Source: Opitutales bacterium
Lineage (GTDB): Bacteria > Verrucomicrobiota > Verrucomicrobiia > Opitutales > Seribacteraceae
NCBI GenBank assembly: GCA_029254745.1
Contig: JAQWWZ010000028.1
Location: 1 to 42,391 of the forward strand
Reading direction: 5' to 3'
DNA: 42,391 nucleotides
Position 1 is the stretch's first letter. Every line of letters starts with the position of its first letter. Of this stretch, positions 1 to 8,631 are shown in pieces. The notes beneath the pieces are model-generated. The model was given only the letters and a program-made list of their open reading frames with translations, did no database searches and was not told where the DNA came from. The translations under genes were made by a program, and so were the position numbers.

Positions 1-1958
1 ATCAAACGAGCTACCGAATGTTTTTCCATGTACTCTGACATGTCAATACGAACTACATTATTTTCACTATCAAAAAGACTTTCTGCGAGAGTCTTAGCAA
101 GCTCTGTTTTCCCAACACCCGTGGGACCGAGAAATAGAAAAGAGCCGATAGGCCGGCTGGGATCCTTGATCCCTGCCCTTGCCCTCATGATGGCTTCGGC
201 AACTGCATCCACTGCTTCTTCCTGCCCGATGACTCTTTCATGAAGAATACTTTGAAGACGGAGAATTTTTTCGCGTTCTCCTTCGATTAATTTGGTTACT
301 GGTACACCAGTCCAACGGGCTACAATATCAGCGATCTCTTCAGCTGTAACCTCTTCCTTTAAAATCGAGTCATCTTTTTTATCTGCTTTCTCCAAGGATT
401 CTAATTCAGTTTCAAGAGTAGGAAGTTTTCCATGCTTCAACTCCGCCACAAGATTTAAATCATATGCCCGTTCGGCTCTTTCCATCTCCGCCCGGGTCGA
501 TTCGATTTTCTCACGAAGGACGCGGACATCATCAATTCCTTTTCGCTCGCTCTCCCACTGCCGCTTGATTGTTTCCATCTTGTCTCGTGTATTCCCCAGC
601 TCTTTACGAAGAGTTTCCAAGCGCTCCTTGCTTGCCGTGTCTTTTTCCTGCTTTAACGCAGTTTCTTCAATTTCAAGCTGTAATACCCTTCGGCTTATTT
701 CATCTAATTCGGCCGGCATACTATCAAGTTCGGTGCGGATCATCGCACAAGCCTCATCAACTAAATCGATTGCTTTATCGGGTAGAAAACGGTCAGACAC
801 ATAACGGTTGGAAAGAACAGCTGCATTTACAAGTGCTTCATCGCGGATATTAACTCCGTGATGAATCTCAAATCTTTCTCGTAATCCACGAAGAATAGAA
901 ATGGTGTCTTCAACATTTGGTTGCTCTACCAATACTGTCTGAAACCGCCGCTCAAGAGCCGCGTCTTTTTCGATGTGCTGTCGATACTCATTAAGGGTAG
1001 TTGCACCGATACAATGAAGTTCTCCTCTGGCCAACATGGGTTTAAGCATATTACCAGCATCTATCGCTCCGTCTGCTTTGCCTGCTCCAACAATTGTGTG
1101 CATCTCATCAATGAAAAGAACAATTCTTCCATCTGCTTTACTGACTTCGCTAAGAACAGCTTTTAGCCGTTCTTCAAATTCTCCCCTAAACTTTGCACCC
1201 GCGAGCAAAGAACTCATCTCCAAGGTAAAAATTGTTTTATCTTTCAAACCTTCGGGTACATCTCCCCGGACAATGCGCTGGGCGAGACCTTCGACAATCG
1301 CAGTCTTTCCGACACCAGGTTCACCAATAAGAACCGGATTATTTTTTGTTTTTCTGGAAAGTATGCGAATGACCCTGCGAATCTCAGAATCGCGCCCAAT
1401 GACAGGATCCAGCTTGCCAGTTTTTGCTTGTTCAACCAAATCAATCCCATATTTTTTAAGTGCTCGAAAGGAATTTTCAGGTGTCTTGGTTGTTACTTTT
1501 TGCCCTCCACGTAGTTTTTGAAGATTTTCTTTAAGTTTTTTTTCTGAAAGTTCGAAATTTTTAAGGAATTGCTTAAAAGTAGTTGGTTTCCCGATGGATA
1601 CCAGCCCCAGCAAAAGGTGCTCAGTACTAATATAATCATCCTGCATATCCTGTGAGATCACTTGTCCTTTTTCTACGGATTCGGTCAAGCCCGCGGAAGC
1701 AAAAGAACGAGCTGTATTCACATCACCTGCAATTTTAGGTAAATTCTTAAGCTCTCGGTGGAGGGCAAGCTGAACGGGTGCTGTCCCCACACCGATCTCT
1801 TCAAGTAAAGCTGGAACAATTCCATTTTCTTGGGCCATCAAGGCGGACAAAAGGTGCCAGACTTCGACTTCTTGTTGACCGTTACGCTTTGCTACCTCTG
1901 CCATCTCACGGATTGCAGAGAGTCCAAGCTCAGTGAATTTTTCAGGATCAATATTCAT
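1..1958 (-). CDS. clpB: ClpB disaggregase (Hsp100), 3' end outside window
   Basis: AAA+ protein disaggregase that works with DnaK to rescue aggregated proteins in the cytoplasm. About 652 residues are visible from the start [14 protein letters not shown]. They cover the N domain with its two Clp repeats, the first nucleotide-binding domain (Walker A GEPGVGKT at about residues 212-219, Walker B FIDE), a charged coiled-coil middle domain at about 410-520, and the start of the second ATPase domain (Walker A GPTGVGKT at about 611-618). The middle domain separates ClpB from ClpA and ClpC. The reading frame is open to base 1, so roughly the last 200 residues are outside. The ATG at 1958 is preceded by AAAGG, one of few Shine-Dalgarno-like sites in the window. 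Family assignment is secure. Confidence 0.97.
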   Translation of the reverse strand, partial: MNIDPEKFTELGLSAIREMAEVAKRNGQQEVEVWHLLSALMAQENGIVPALLEEIGVGTAPVQLALHRELKNLPKIAGDVNTARSFASAGLTESVEKGQVISQDMQDDYISTEHLLLGLVSIGKPTTFKQFLKNFELSEKKLKENLQKLRGGQKVTTKTPENSFRALKKYGIDLVEQAKTGKLDPVIGRDSEIRRVIRILSRKTKNNPVLIGEPGVGKTAIVEGLAQRIVRGDVPEGLKDKTIFTLEMSSLLAGAKFRGEFEERLKAVLSEVSKADGRIVLFIDEMHTIVGAGKADGAIDAGNMLKPMLARGELHCIGATTLNEYRQHIEKDAALERRFQTVLVEQPNVEDTISILRGLRERFEIHHGVNIRDEALVNAAVLSNRYVSDRFLPDKAIDLVDEACAMIRTELDSMPAELDEISRRVLQLEIEETALKQEKDTASKERLETLRKELGNTRDKMETIKRQWESERKGIDDVRVLREKIESTRAEMERAERAYDLNLVAELKHGKLPTLETELESLEKADKKDDSILKEEVTAEEIADIVARWTGVPVTKLIEGEREKILRLQSILHERVIGQEEAVDAVAEAIMRARAGIKDPSRPIGSFLFLGPTGVGKTELAKTLAESLFDSENNVVRIDMSEYMEKHSVARL

Positions 1959-1969
1959 ATTTTATACCT

Positions 1970-2013
1970 TTGCAGGTTGCGTTCCGATTAATCAAAATAC
2001 CGAGAACCTGCAA
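1970..2013 (-). promoter_or_regulatory. clpB leader hairpin, possible heat-responsive element
   Basis: In the clpB leader (minus strand) TTGCAGGTT pairs with AACCTGCAA, a perfect 9-bp stem with a 26-base loop. The 3' arm runs directly into the AAAGG that precedes the clpB ATG. Opening of this stem could control ribosome access. Further upstream, at 2032-2040, the minus strand reads CCCTTGAAC, like a heat-shock sigma -35 element, but no matching C-rich -10 is seen. The regulatory role is inference. Confidence 0.4.
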
Positions 2014-2094
2014 CTTTACTGACTTCGCATAGTTCAAGGGTAAAGCCACCGCGGATAACAAAGGGACAACCTTAAGGTACAATCCCCCTAAATC

Positions 2095-2113
2095 GAGACA
2101 TTATGTCTCTTTT
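2095..2113 (+). terminator. Weak hairpin followed by TTTT
   Basis: A six-base-pair stem GAGACA/TGTCTC with a three-base loop is followed by four T residues on the plus strand. It resembles a minimal intrinsic terminator, but no gene lies upstream on this strand. It would terminate only an unannotated short transcript, or may simply be structure in the clpB-nth spacer. Confidence 0.25.
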
Positions 2114-2416
2114 AAAGAATTTTCTTAAGTAGTTTTTTGAAAAAATTCTTTTATCATGTCGAGCAATACCTTAATCGCCACATCTGCAAAAGATAGCATG
2201 CGGCTGCACTAGAGACCAGAAACTTACCAATTTTGGATTGGTGACCTCCTGATGATTATTTTCTTACAACTTAACCCATAAGCGAATAGAGTCATGCCCA
2301 ATTTTCATGATATAGATTACTGCAGGAATCTGACCAGTCGAAACGATCAGCATACGGCGACCTATCCGAGAAGTGATTTGATTTAAATTTGACGGAATTA
2401 AACGAGCTCAACTCGC

Positions 2417-2445
2417 TTGAAAAACTTTGCTTTTTGATGTAATTA
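2417..2445 (+). promoter_or_regulatory. Possible nth promoter
   Basis: TTGAAA at 2417-2422 is a good -35-like hexamer. After 17 bases comes TAATTA at 2440-2445, a poor -10. The next start codon is the nth ATG at 2459, so the transcript would have a very short leader. Weak prediction based only on hexamer spacing. Confidence 0.2.
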
Positions 2446-2458
2446 CACTCTTCCTGAT

Positions 2459-3112
2459 ATGAATCTTACAGAGCGGACAAAATATATAGATCAAAAACTC
2501 GAGGAATTATACCCAAATCCTCCAATACCGTTGAATCATCAGAGCCCTTACACCTTATTGATCGCGGTTCTTTTGTCTGCTCAATGTACGGATGCACGGG
2601 TTAACAAAGTAACCCCCGCTCTCTTTCGCCTCGCCTCCATTCCTCAAAAAATGGCCAAGCAAACAATAGAAGAAATCAATGAGATCGTTAGACCTTGTGG
2701 CTTGGCTCCAAGAAAAGCAAAGGCGATTCACGAGCTTTCGATTATTCTAATAAAAGAACACCGAGGTCAAGTTCCTCAATCCTTGGAGGAATTAGAAAAA
2801 CTACCGGGGGTTGGACACAAGACTGCATCTGTGGTCATGTCTCAAGCTTTTGGGGTACCCTCCTTCCCGGTCGATACCCACATTCACAGACTTGCCCAAC
2901 GCTGGAAATTAACCAATGGGAAAAATGTGACCCAAACAGAAAAGGACTTAAAACGCCATTTCGCTCAAGAAAGATGGAATTCATTACATCTTCAAATTAT
3001 TTATTATGCTAGAGAACACTGCCCTGCCCGTGCATGTCACGGTCTTGAATGTATAATTTGTAAAACCTCTTTTCCAACCCGAAAAAGTAGGGTCAAAAAT
3101 CGGAAAGCTTAA
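2459..3112 (+). CDS. nth: Endonuclease III (DNA glycosylase/AP lyase)
   Basis: Base-excision-repair enzyme removing oxidised pyrimidines and cutting at the abasic site. At 217 residues it has the normal family length. The helix-hairpin-helix LPGVGHKTA at about 115-123 carries the catalytic lysine K121, and VDTHI holds the catalytic aspartate D139. The iron-sulphur loop near the C-terminus has four cysteines (188, 193, 198, 201), but spaced C-x4-C-x4-C-x2-C rather than the C-x6-C-x2-C-x5-C of the E. coli enzyme. No Shine-Dalgarno sequence precedes the ATG. Its TAA stop overlaps the TAA of the convergent gene on the other strand (shared TTAA). Confidence 0.95.
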   Translation: MNLTERTKYIDQKLEELYPNPPIPLNHQSPYTLLIAVLLSAQCTDARVNKVTPALFRLASIPQKMAKQTIEEINEIVRPCGLAPRKAKAIHELSIILIKEHRGQVPQSLEELEKLPGVGHKTASVVMSQAFGVPSFPVDTHIHRLAQRWKLTNGKNVTQTEKDLKRHFAQERWNSLHLQIIYYAREHCPARACHGLECIICKTSFPTRKSRVKNRKA

Positions 3113-4143
3113 CCTGCATTGACGAACATTTTTGGCCGTTCAGATTTTAAACGCTTGATCGCTTCCTCACTGATTCCAGTTTTAAAAAGGTAAACCTCTC
3201 TTAAGCTTTCAAGATTAAGCAAGGAATCAATGATCGAATCTTCAAGTTTTACATTGATCAAATTTAAATGTTCTAGTTTAGCTAAGCTTTTCAGCTGAGA
3301 TGCACCCACAGATGTGATGCCCACAGCACCCTCCATATTTAATTTACGAAGGTTTACCAATTTCAAAATATGGGAGACTCCTTGGTCTGTAATTTTGGAA
3401 TTTGTAAGATCCAAGGAAACAACATGGTTTGCGATCGGCAGCAAATTAGCTAACTCCTGGTCTTCCATGGGGGGGTCAGCAGGGGCGATAATCTGCAAAC
3501 CTTTTTCATTCTCCATCGGTAAAATCCGAACACCTAAATTCTGTAAAGAGCGAAAGGATTCAGGATCTAGTGAAACTTCATCTGCGGCTTGGGGTTCAGA
3601 CATTGTCGCTTTTTCAATAGCTATTGCCCCGACCTGAGTGTTTGCCAAGAGCACATCCATGGGTAAACCAAACTTACTGAGCAACGGACCCATAGTGGTT
3701 GGCATGGCAAAATATGCTCCAACAATTCCGCCAATCGCTAAAAGCATCATAAAGGTAAAGACCATAACAATTGAAAAAAGCCTACCGATAAAACTTTTTT
3801 TCTGAGCAACATATACGGTTTGAACCTGGTTGGTTGCTTTAGTTTTTAGAGACTGCTTTGTACTCCTTGGTTTGACTGATGATCTTACTTTTTCTTGAGC
3901 AACTGGCGTAACATTTTCATGGCTCACTTGAGAATTAGCTGAGTAATCGATACCAGAATTTGCTTGGGAGTTCTCAGGAAGAGGGGGAGAAGACAATAAT
4001 CCTGCTAAATTTTTCCACTCCGAAGTCCCTTCAATAAGAGCATAATCAGAGGCAAGTAGCTGCCCAGCCTCTAAATACTGCTTTGCCTGTTCTTTGGGGT
4101 ATGGCCCAAAGGTTTGGCCATTTCTGGAAACAAAGATATTCAT
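3109..4143 (-). CDS. GYF_2 domain, transmembrane, leucine-rich-repeat protein
   Basis: Function unknown. From the ATG at 4143, residues 3-50 form a GYF_2/DUF4339-type domain (FVSRNGQTFGPYPKEQ and a TSEWKNL end), thought to bind proline-rich peptides. A Ser/Thr/Lys-rich linker follows, then one hydrophobic segment at about 123-148. The C-terminal third (about 237-330) has leucine-rich repeats of the type LDLTNSKITDQG, LNMEG, LNLINVKLED. Predicted topology is GYF in the cytoplasm and LRR in the periplasm. The frame extends to a TTG at 4197, but the domain starts at the ATG, which I prefer. The gene lies downstream of a proline-rich lipoprotein gene on the same strand and may be co-transcribed. 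Confidence 0.75.
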   Translation of the reverse strand: MNIFVSRNGQTFGPYPKEQAKQYLEAGQLLASDYALIEGTSEWKNLAGLLSSPPLPENSQANSGIDYSANSQVSHENVTPVAQEKVRSSVKPRSTKQSLKTKATNQVQTVYVAQKKSFIGRLFSIVMVFTFMMLLAIGGIVGAYFAMPTTMGPLLSKFGLPMDVLLANTQVGAIAIEKATMSEPQAADEVSLDPESFRSLQNLGVRILPMENEKGLQIIAPADPPMEDQELANLLPIANHVVSLDLTNSKITDQGVSHILKLVNLRKLNMEGAVGITSVGASQLKSLAKLEHLNLINVKLEDSIIDSLLNLESLREVYLFKTGISEEAIKRLKSERPKMFVNAG

Positions 4144-4304
4144 CAACCATGCATAAGTAAGGGGTTCATTTAATGATGAAATACCCCAAAAGCTCAAACC
4201 ATAAAATTGTGCATCAAAAGAATTTCACTTGGCACGAGCAAGGAAGTATAAGCGAAACAGGATGAGCTTTAAAAAAACTCGCGATGACGAAAGTTAGTTT
4301 TAAA

Positions 4305-5519
4305 TCAAGGGAGCGGGGGTAACGGAGGTAATCCGTCGTCTCCGGGTAATGGGGGTAATCCGCCGTCCCCAGGAAGAGGGGGCAACCCACCATCATCAGG
4401 AAGAGGAGGTAATCCGCCGGCTGCTGGAAGAGGAGGTGAACCTCCAGATGCACCATCAGTCAAAGGCGGCAATCCTCCTGGATCTGGGACAGATCCACCA
4501 GATAAAGGGGGTAAATCGTCACTAGGAGGAACTTCTTCGGTTACCGGCAGTGAGGGAAGTTCATCACCGCCTAATTCATTACTCGGCATAACCGCTTGGA
4601 AAGCAGGCTCAACAAAATTATCAGCAGAAGAAGACGGTAGGTCATTATCACTGGGTTCAGCAGGTTCAGCTAGAGGAGGTAAACCAAAGCTAGGCTCAGG
4701 TTGAGGTTCACTCGGTGCATCAGTTGTGGTCGCGGGATCGACCACTGGCTCGAAAGCAGGAAATGAGTCCGTCATTTCAGTCTCCGCTGCAGGAGCTGAT
4801 GGTAAACCAATGGGATCGAAACTTGGTTCAGAATCAACAGGAGCGAAAGAATTAGGTGCCTCAACCACCGCGCTTGGCTCAAGCAAGTTGGTAGCTTCAG
4901 GAATGGACACACTTGGCAAATCATTATCCTGATCTGAGGGGTCCTCAGAAACTACAGAATTGATAGAACTTTTGGAAGGCTCACGGGTAGAGAGATTAAT
5001 CGGAGTACCATCTGACCTCCAAGTTGCTTCCTTACCGTGTCGCTTGCCGTCTGTATAGGCTCTTACATACATTTTTTGACCGTTGGGCCACCAACGGGTA
5101 ACCGTACCATGCCATTTCCCTCCGCTATAGTTCCGCTCATACATCTTTACCCCATTCGAGAACCAGCGGGTGCTGACGCCATCTTTCTTTCCATCCCTCC
5201 ATCCTTCATCCAAAGACACGAAATCTCCTTTATCACCTTTATCGGCAGTTACAACTCTGCCACTAAATGGAATATCTGAAAACTTTTGATATAACAGACC
5301 GTAGCGATATGTAAAAAACTCGTCAAATTCAGATGCAGTAACTTGGTAGGCATCTTTAGATAAACCTTCTTGTTGGGCCCGTTTAGAGGAAGTACGCTCT
5401 AAGGTTTCAATACCTTGCTGAGCTGAAACGGACTGTCCTCTATTCCTGTAACGATTTTCGCAAGAGTAAAATAAAGAGGATACAGCGGCAATTAGAAGAC
5501 AAAGGAATGAAGTTTTCAT
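4305..5519 (-). CDS. YwqK/MORN_2-type lipoprotein with Pro/Gly-rich repeat tail
   Basis: Predicted exported lipoprotein of unknown role. The ATG at 5519 opens a lipoprotein signal peptide ending LFYSC, lipidated at C20; an in-frame TTG six bases upstream is less likely. Residues about 85-172 contain three to four YwqK/MORN_2 repeats (GWRDGKKDGVSTRWFSNG, GKWHGTVTRWWPNGQ, GKRHGKEATWRSDG). The remaining 230 residues are low-complexity, rich in Pro, Asp, Ser and Glu, and end in about four copies of a nine-residue unit close to LPPLPGDGG. Databases often call this repeat family 'antitoxin', but no toxin gene is adjacent. It is one of three similar lipoproteins in the window. Confidence 0.8.
   Translation of the reverse strand: MKTSFLCLLIAAVSSLFYSCENRYRNRGQSVSAQQGIETLERTSSKRAQQEGLSKDAYQVTASEFDEFFTYRYGLLYQKFSDIPFSGRVVTADKGDKGDFVSLDEGWRDGKKDGVSTRWFSNGVKMYERNYSGGKWHGTVTRWWPNGQKMYVRAYTDGKRHGKEATWRSDGTPINLSTREPSKSSINSVVSEDPSDQDNDLPSVSIPEATNLLEPSAVVEAPNSFAPVDSEPSFDPIGLPSAPAAETEMTDSFPAFEPVVDPATTTDAPSEPQPEPSFGLPPLAEPAEPSDNDLPSSSADNFVEPAFQAVMPSNELGGDELPSLPVTEEVPPSDDLPPLSGGSVPDPGGLPPLTDGASGGSPPLPAAGGLPPLPDDGGLPPLPGDGGLPPLPGDDGLPPLPPLP
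4327..4434. repeat. 27-bp tandem repeat, about four copies, coding
   Basis: Four consecutive 27-base units begin GGTAATCCG or close variants (GGTAATCCGTCG, GGTAATCCGCCG, GGCAACCCACCA, GGTAATCCGCCG). On the minus strand they encode nine-residue units close to LPPLPGDGG at the C-terminus of the lipoprotein at 4305-5519. Degenerate units of other lengths continue to about 4510. Copy number is probably variable. Confidence 0.8.
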
Positions 5520-5724
5520 ATCCAATATGGTGTAAATTCTAAAACCAATTGCAAGGTCGAAGAAAAAGAGCTGGAAAAGTTCATGCTTTGTTTTTGAATA
5601 AATTCAAATCAGAAAGTACCCACGATCCACCCTCTTTCGATCTTGCAATTTACTCAGAAACGATCAAAAACGATCTTTTCTGGTCACAAATATTCGTTTA
5701 CTAACTAATTATTCCAGCCCAATC

Positions 5725-7941
5725 ATGAACTTAGAAAACCTCCTCTTATCACTTCCAGTCGCCGGGGTAATTGCCCTACTCTTCACTTGGTGGAAAACCA
5801 AAACCATCAACGCTGCCCCCGAAGGCAATGAACGTATGTCCAAAATTGCTCGCAGTATTCAAGAAGGTGCCATGGCATTTTTACGAGCCGAGTATAAGGT
5901 GTTAATTATCTTTGTGATTGCCGTGGCAGCACTTCTTTATTGGAGCGGGTCTCAAAACGATAAAAGCCACTCCTTGGTAGCCGTATCTTTTGCAGTCGGA
6001 GCTTTTTGCTCGGCTCTAGCAGGATACCTTGGGATGAAAGTGGCAACCAAAGCCAATGTACGGACAGCTAATGCTGCCAAAGATAGCTTGGGTAAGGCTT
6101 TAGAAGTGGCATTTTCAGGTGGTGCAGTTATGGGACTCGGAGTTGTTGGACTTGGAATTTTAGGTCTGGGTGGATTATTTTACTTATTCGGCAACCATTT
6201 CGGTGCTTTTGCAGAAGGTGGTTCATTGGGAGTAACACTTTCGGTTCTTACTGGGTTTTCATTTGGAGCTTCGTCCATCGCTCTTTTTGCTCGAGTCGGT
6301 GGAGGTATTTACACAAAAGCAGCTGATGTGGGAGCTGATCTCGTTGGGAAAGTCGAAGCTGGAATACCAGAAGATCACCCGCTTAACCCTGCGACTATTG
6401 CCGATAATGTAGGTGATAATGTGGGGGATGTGGCTGGTATGGGTGCTGACCTTTTTGAGTCTTATGTTGGTTCGATCATTGCTACCATGGTATTAGGTGC
6501 AGCTGTCGTCGCTGGTGTTGATATTTTTTCCGCTAATGCCAATAAAATCGAGGCATTATCTCCGGTGCTCCTCCCGTTGGTTCTTGGTGCCGTTGGAATC
6601 TTCACTTCTATCTTAGGAACTTTTCTAGTGAAAGTAAAAGACGGAGATGACCCCCAAAAAGCTTTAAATACCGGAGAATTCGCTTCTTCAGGAATCATGA
6701 TCGCAGCTTCTTATTACATCATTAACCATTTTCTCCCCGAATCATGGGTCTATAACGGAATAACTTACACTGCGATGGGTGTGTTTTGGGCCACCATCAT
6801 TGGTCTAATTGCAGGTCTTGCTATCGGGCTAATTACTGAATATTATACAGGCACTGGAAAAAAACCGGTCAAAGACATTGTCGAACAATCGATCACTGGT
6901 TACGCCACCAATATAATTTCAGGATTAGGTGTTGGGATGATTTCAACGACTTTCCCTATTCTTGTCCTCGCAGCTGCCGTGGTTGGGGCTTATGAACTAG
7001 CCGGATTATACGGAATTGCAATTGCTGCAGTTGGCATGCTTTCAAATACAGGAATTCAACTTGCTGTTGATGCCTACGGCCCAATTTCAGACAACGCAGG
7101 CGGGATTGCAGAAATGGCCGAGTTACCTCCTGAAGTTCGCCAGCGAACTGATAAACTAGACGCGGTAGGTAATACAACAGCTGCGATTGGTAAAGGGTTT
7201 GCCATTGGGTCAGCAGCGTTAACTGCATTAGCACTATTTGCAGCCTTTAAAGAAACAGCTGGCATTGATGTCATCGATGTTTCAGCACCAAAAGTCATGG
7301 CCGGTTTGTTTATTGGTGCAATGCTTCCATTTTTATTCAGTGCACTTGCAATGGGAGCTGTTGGAAGAGCAGCCATGTCAATGATTCAGGAAGTTCGACG
7401 ACAGTTTCGTGATATTCCTGCCCTAAAGAAAGCTCTCGAGATTATGGGTCGCAATGAGGGAAAGCCGTCTGATGAATGGTCAGAGGATGAAAGAAAGAGT
7501 TTTGACGAAGCGATTGACTCCGCTGAATACGGAAAATGTGTAGAAATTTCCACTCAATCAGCCATTAAAGAAATGGTTGCTCCTGGGATGGTTGCCATTC
7601 TTACTCCAATTGCTGTCGGCATCGGTGGCAACTACCTGTTTCCAGGAAGCGGTGGTGTTATGTTAGGTGGATTACTGGCTGGGGTAACCGCATCTGGTGT
7701 GCTCTTAGCACTCTTTCAGTCGAACGCTGGTGGTGCTTGGGATAATGCGAAAAAAATGGTGGAAGAAGGTTATGAGATTGATGGTACAGTTCACGGAAAA
7801 GGCTCCGATGTTCACAAGGCAGCAGTTGTTGGAGATACAGTTGGTGACCCATTAAAAGATACCTCGGGTCCATCCCTTAACATCTTGCTTAAGCTAATGT
7901 CGGTAGTCGCTTTAGTATTGGCACCGTTTCTTAAAGTTTAA
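5725..7941 (+). CDS. hppA: K+-dependent membrane pyrophosphatase, probably Na+-pumping
   Basis: Integral membrane pump that hydrolyses PPi and exports H+ or Na+. At 738 residues with about 16 hydrophobic segments it matches the family. The substrate motif [14 protein letters not shown] and the acidic block [21 protein letters not shown] are intact, as is the C-terminal [17 protein letters not shown]. The stretch [10 protein letters not shown] (about 482-490) has Ala where K+-independent enzymes carry Lys, indicating K+ dependence. Glu in DLFES (E245) is at the position used by Na+-pumping enzymes such as that of Thermotoga. Na+ transport is therefore likely but unproven. It stands alone on the plus strand, and its stop codon lies in a long palindrome shared with rpe. 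Confidence 0.95.
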   Translation: MNLENLLLSLPVAGVIALLFTWWKTKTINAAPEGNERMSKIARSIQEGAMAFLRAEYKVLIIFVIAVAALLYWSGSQNDKSHSLVAVSFAVGAFCSALAGYLGMKVATKANVRTANAAKDSLGKALEVAFSGGAVMGLGVVGLGILGLGGLFYLFGNHFGAFAEGGSLGVTLSVLTGFSFGASSIALFARVGGGIYTKAADVGADLVGKVEAGIPEDHPLNPATIADNVGDNVGDVAGMGADLFESYVGSIIATMVLGAAVVAGVDIFSANANKIEALSPVLLPLVLGAVGIFTSILGTFLVKVKDGDDPQKALNTGEFASSGIMIAASYYIINHFLPESWVYNGITYTAMGVFWATIIGLIAGLAIGLITEYYTGTGKKPVKDIVEQSITGYATNIISGLGVGMISTTFPILVLAAAVVGAYELAGLYGIAIAAVGMLSNTGIQLAVDAYGPISDNAGGIAEMAELPPEVRQRTDKLDAVGNTTAAIGKGFAIGSAALTALALFAAFKETAGIDVIDVSAPKVMAGLFIGAMLPFLFSALAMGAVGRAAMSMIQEVRRQFRDIPALKKALEIMGRNEGKPSDEWSEDERKSFDEAIDSAEYGKCVEISTQSAIKEMVAPGMVAILTPIAVGIGGNYLFPGSGGVMLGGLLAGVTASGVLLALFQSNAGGAWDNAKKMVEEGYEIDGTVHGKGSDVHKAAVVGDTVGDPLKDTSGPSLNILLKLMSVVALVLAPFLKV

Positions 7942-8002
7942 AGGAATTTAGAGAGTCTATCGGGCTAATCAACTTAGCTCGATAGACTCGGCAAATTCCT
8001 TT
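7940..8002. terminator. 63-bp palindrome at the convergent hppA/rpe junction
   Basis: Outer arms AAAGGAATTT (7940-7949) and AAATTCCTTT (7993-8002) pair perfectly. After a symmetrical three-base internal loop, GAGTCTATCG (7953-7962) pairs with CGATAGACTC (7980-7989), extended by GGCTAA/TTAGCT with one G-T pair. The terminal loop is TCAAC. The structure includes the end of hppA's TAA, rpe's TGA (in the loop) and about the last 11 codons of rpe. It is probably a bidirectional terminator, although neither side has a classic T-run. Confidence 0.65.
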
Positions 8003-8622
8003 CTGCCTACAACATCCCGTTTGTAGTAAGCAGTACCAGCAACAAAAACATCAACGCCTGCAGAAAGGCAAGGTTCTACATGCTCGGGTCCAACGCCCCC
8101 GTCAACCTCGATAAGGTAATCGCCTTTCCCTTCGGATCTCAACCTTGAGATTTCCTTTGCCTTTACTAAGACATCTTCAATAAACTTTTGTCCCCCAAAG
8201 CCAGGGAAAACGGTCATAAAAAGAACTAGGTCTACCTGATCTAGATACTTTAGCAGACCATCGACCGGAGTGTCCGGGTTAATAACTAAGCCAGTTTTAA
8301 CACCTGCTTCTTTAATTCTGTTTAAGGTAGCTTGATGATCATATTCAGGTTCTACATGAATACTTATTAGATCTGACCCTGCCTCAACAAAGGCGTCAAT
8401 GTACTTATCGGGTCGGTCAAGCATGAGGTGAACATCAAAAAACAACTCAGAACCTTTGCGTAAATCGGCAACAGTTTGAGGGCCAAAACTAAGATTAGGC
8501 ACAAAGTGACCATCCATTATATCAAGGTGAATCCACTTTCTGCCATCACCCTCTGCAACTTGTAGTGCATTCGATAAATTCGCGTGATTACCTGCTAAGA
8601 TCGAAGGAGCTAGAATTTTCAT
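7969..8622 (-). CDS. rpe: Ribulose-phosphate 3-epimerase
   Basis: TIM-barrel enzyme interconverting ribulose-5-phosphate and xylulose-5-phosphate in the pentose phosphate pathway. The 217 residues match the family length. Recognisable motifs are APSILAG at the start, HLDIMDGHFVPNLSFGP (metal and catalytic residues), the central FPGFGGQKFI loop and EVDGGVGPEH near the C-terminus. It is the last gene of a minus-strand run, starting nine bases after the LptE-like stop codon. There is no Shine-Dalgarno sequence. Its final codons form one arm of the palindrome shared with hppA. Confidence 0.96.
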   Translation of the reverse strand: MKILAPSILAGNHANLSNALQVAEGDGRKWIHLDIMDGHFVPNLSFGPQTVADLRKGSELFFDVHLMLDRPDKYIDAFVEAGSDLISIHVEPEYDHQATLNRIKEAGVKTGLVINPDTPVDGLLKYLDQVDLVLFMTVFPGFGGQKFIEDVLVKAKEISRLRSEGKGDYLIEVDGGVGPEHVEPCLSAGVDVFVAGTAYYKRDVVGRKEFAESIELS

Positions 8623-8631
8623 AAAACTTTA

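Larger units (their letters stand above)
1959..2458. other. Gene-free divergent region between clpB and nth
   Basis: This 500-bp stretch has no credible ORF. It should hold the promoters for clpB (minus) and nth (plus). Visible structure: the clpB leader hairpin at 1970-2013; a short hairpin GAGACA-TTA-TGTCTC followed by TTTT at 2095-2113; a 10-bp inverted repeat AAAGAATTTT/AAAATTCTTT at 2114-2151. None of the hallmarks of tmRNA, RNase P RNA or SRP RNA was found. A small RNA cannot be excluded. Confidence 0.6.

Noticed and set aside
1959-2458. tmRNA, RNase P RNA or SRP RNA in the clpB-nth spacer
   Set aside because: None of the conserved sequences of these RNAs (for example a TTCGA-type T arm with CCA end, GAGGAAAGTC, GGAAGCAGC) is present.
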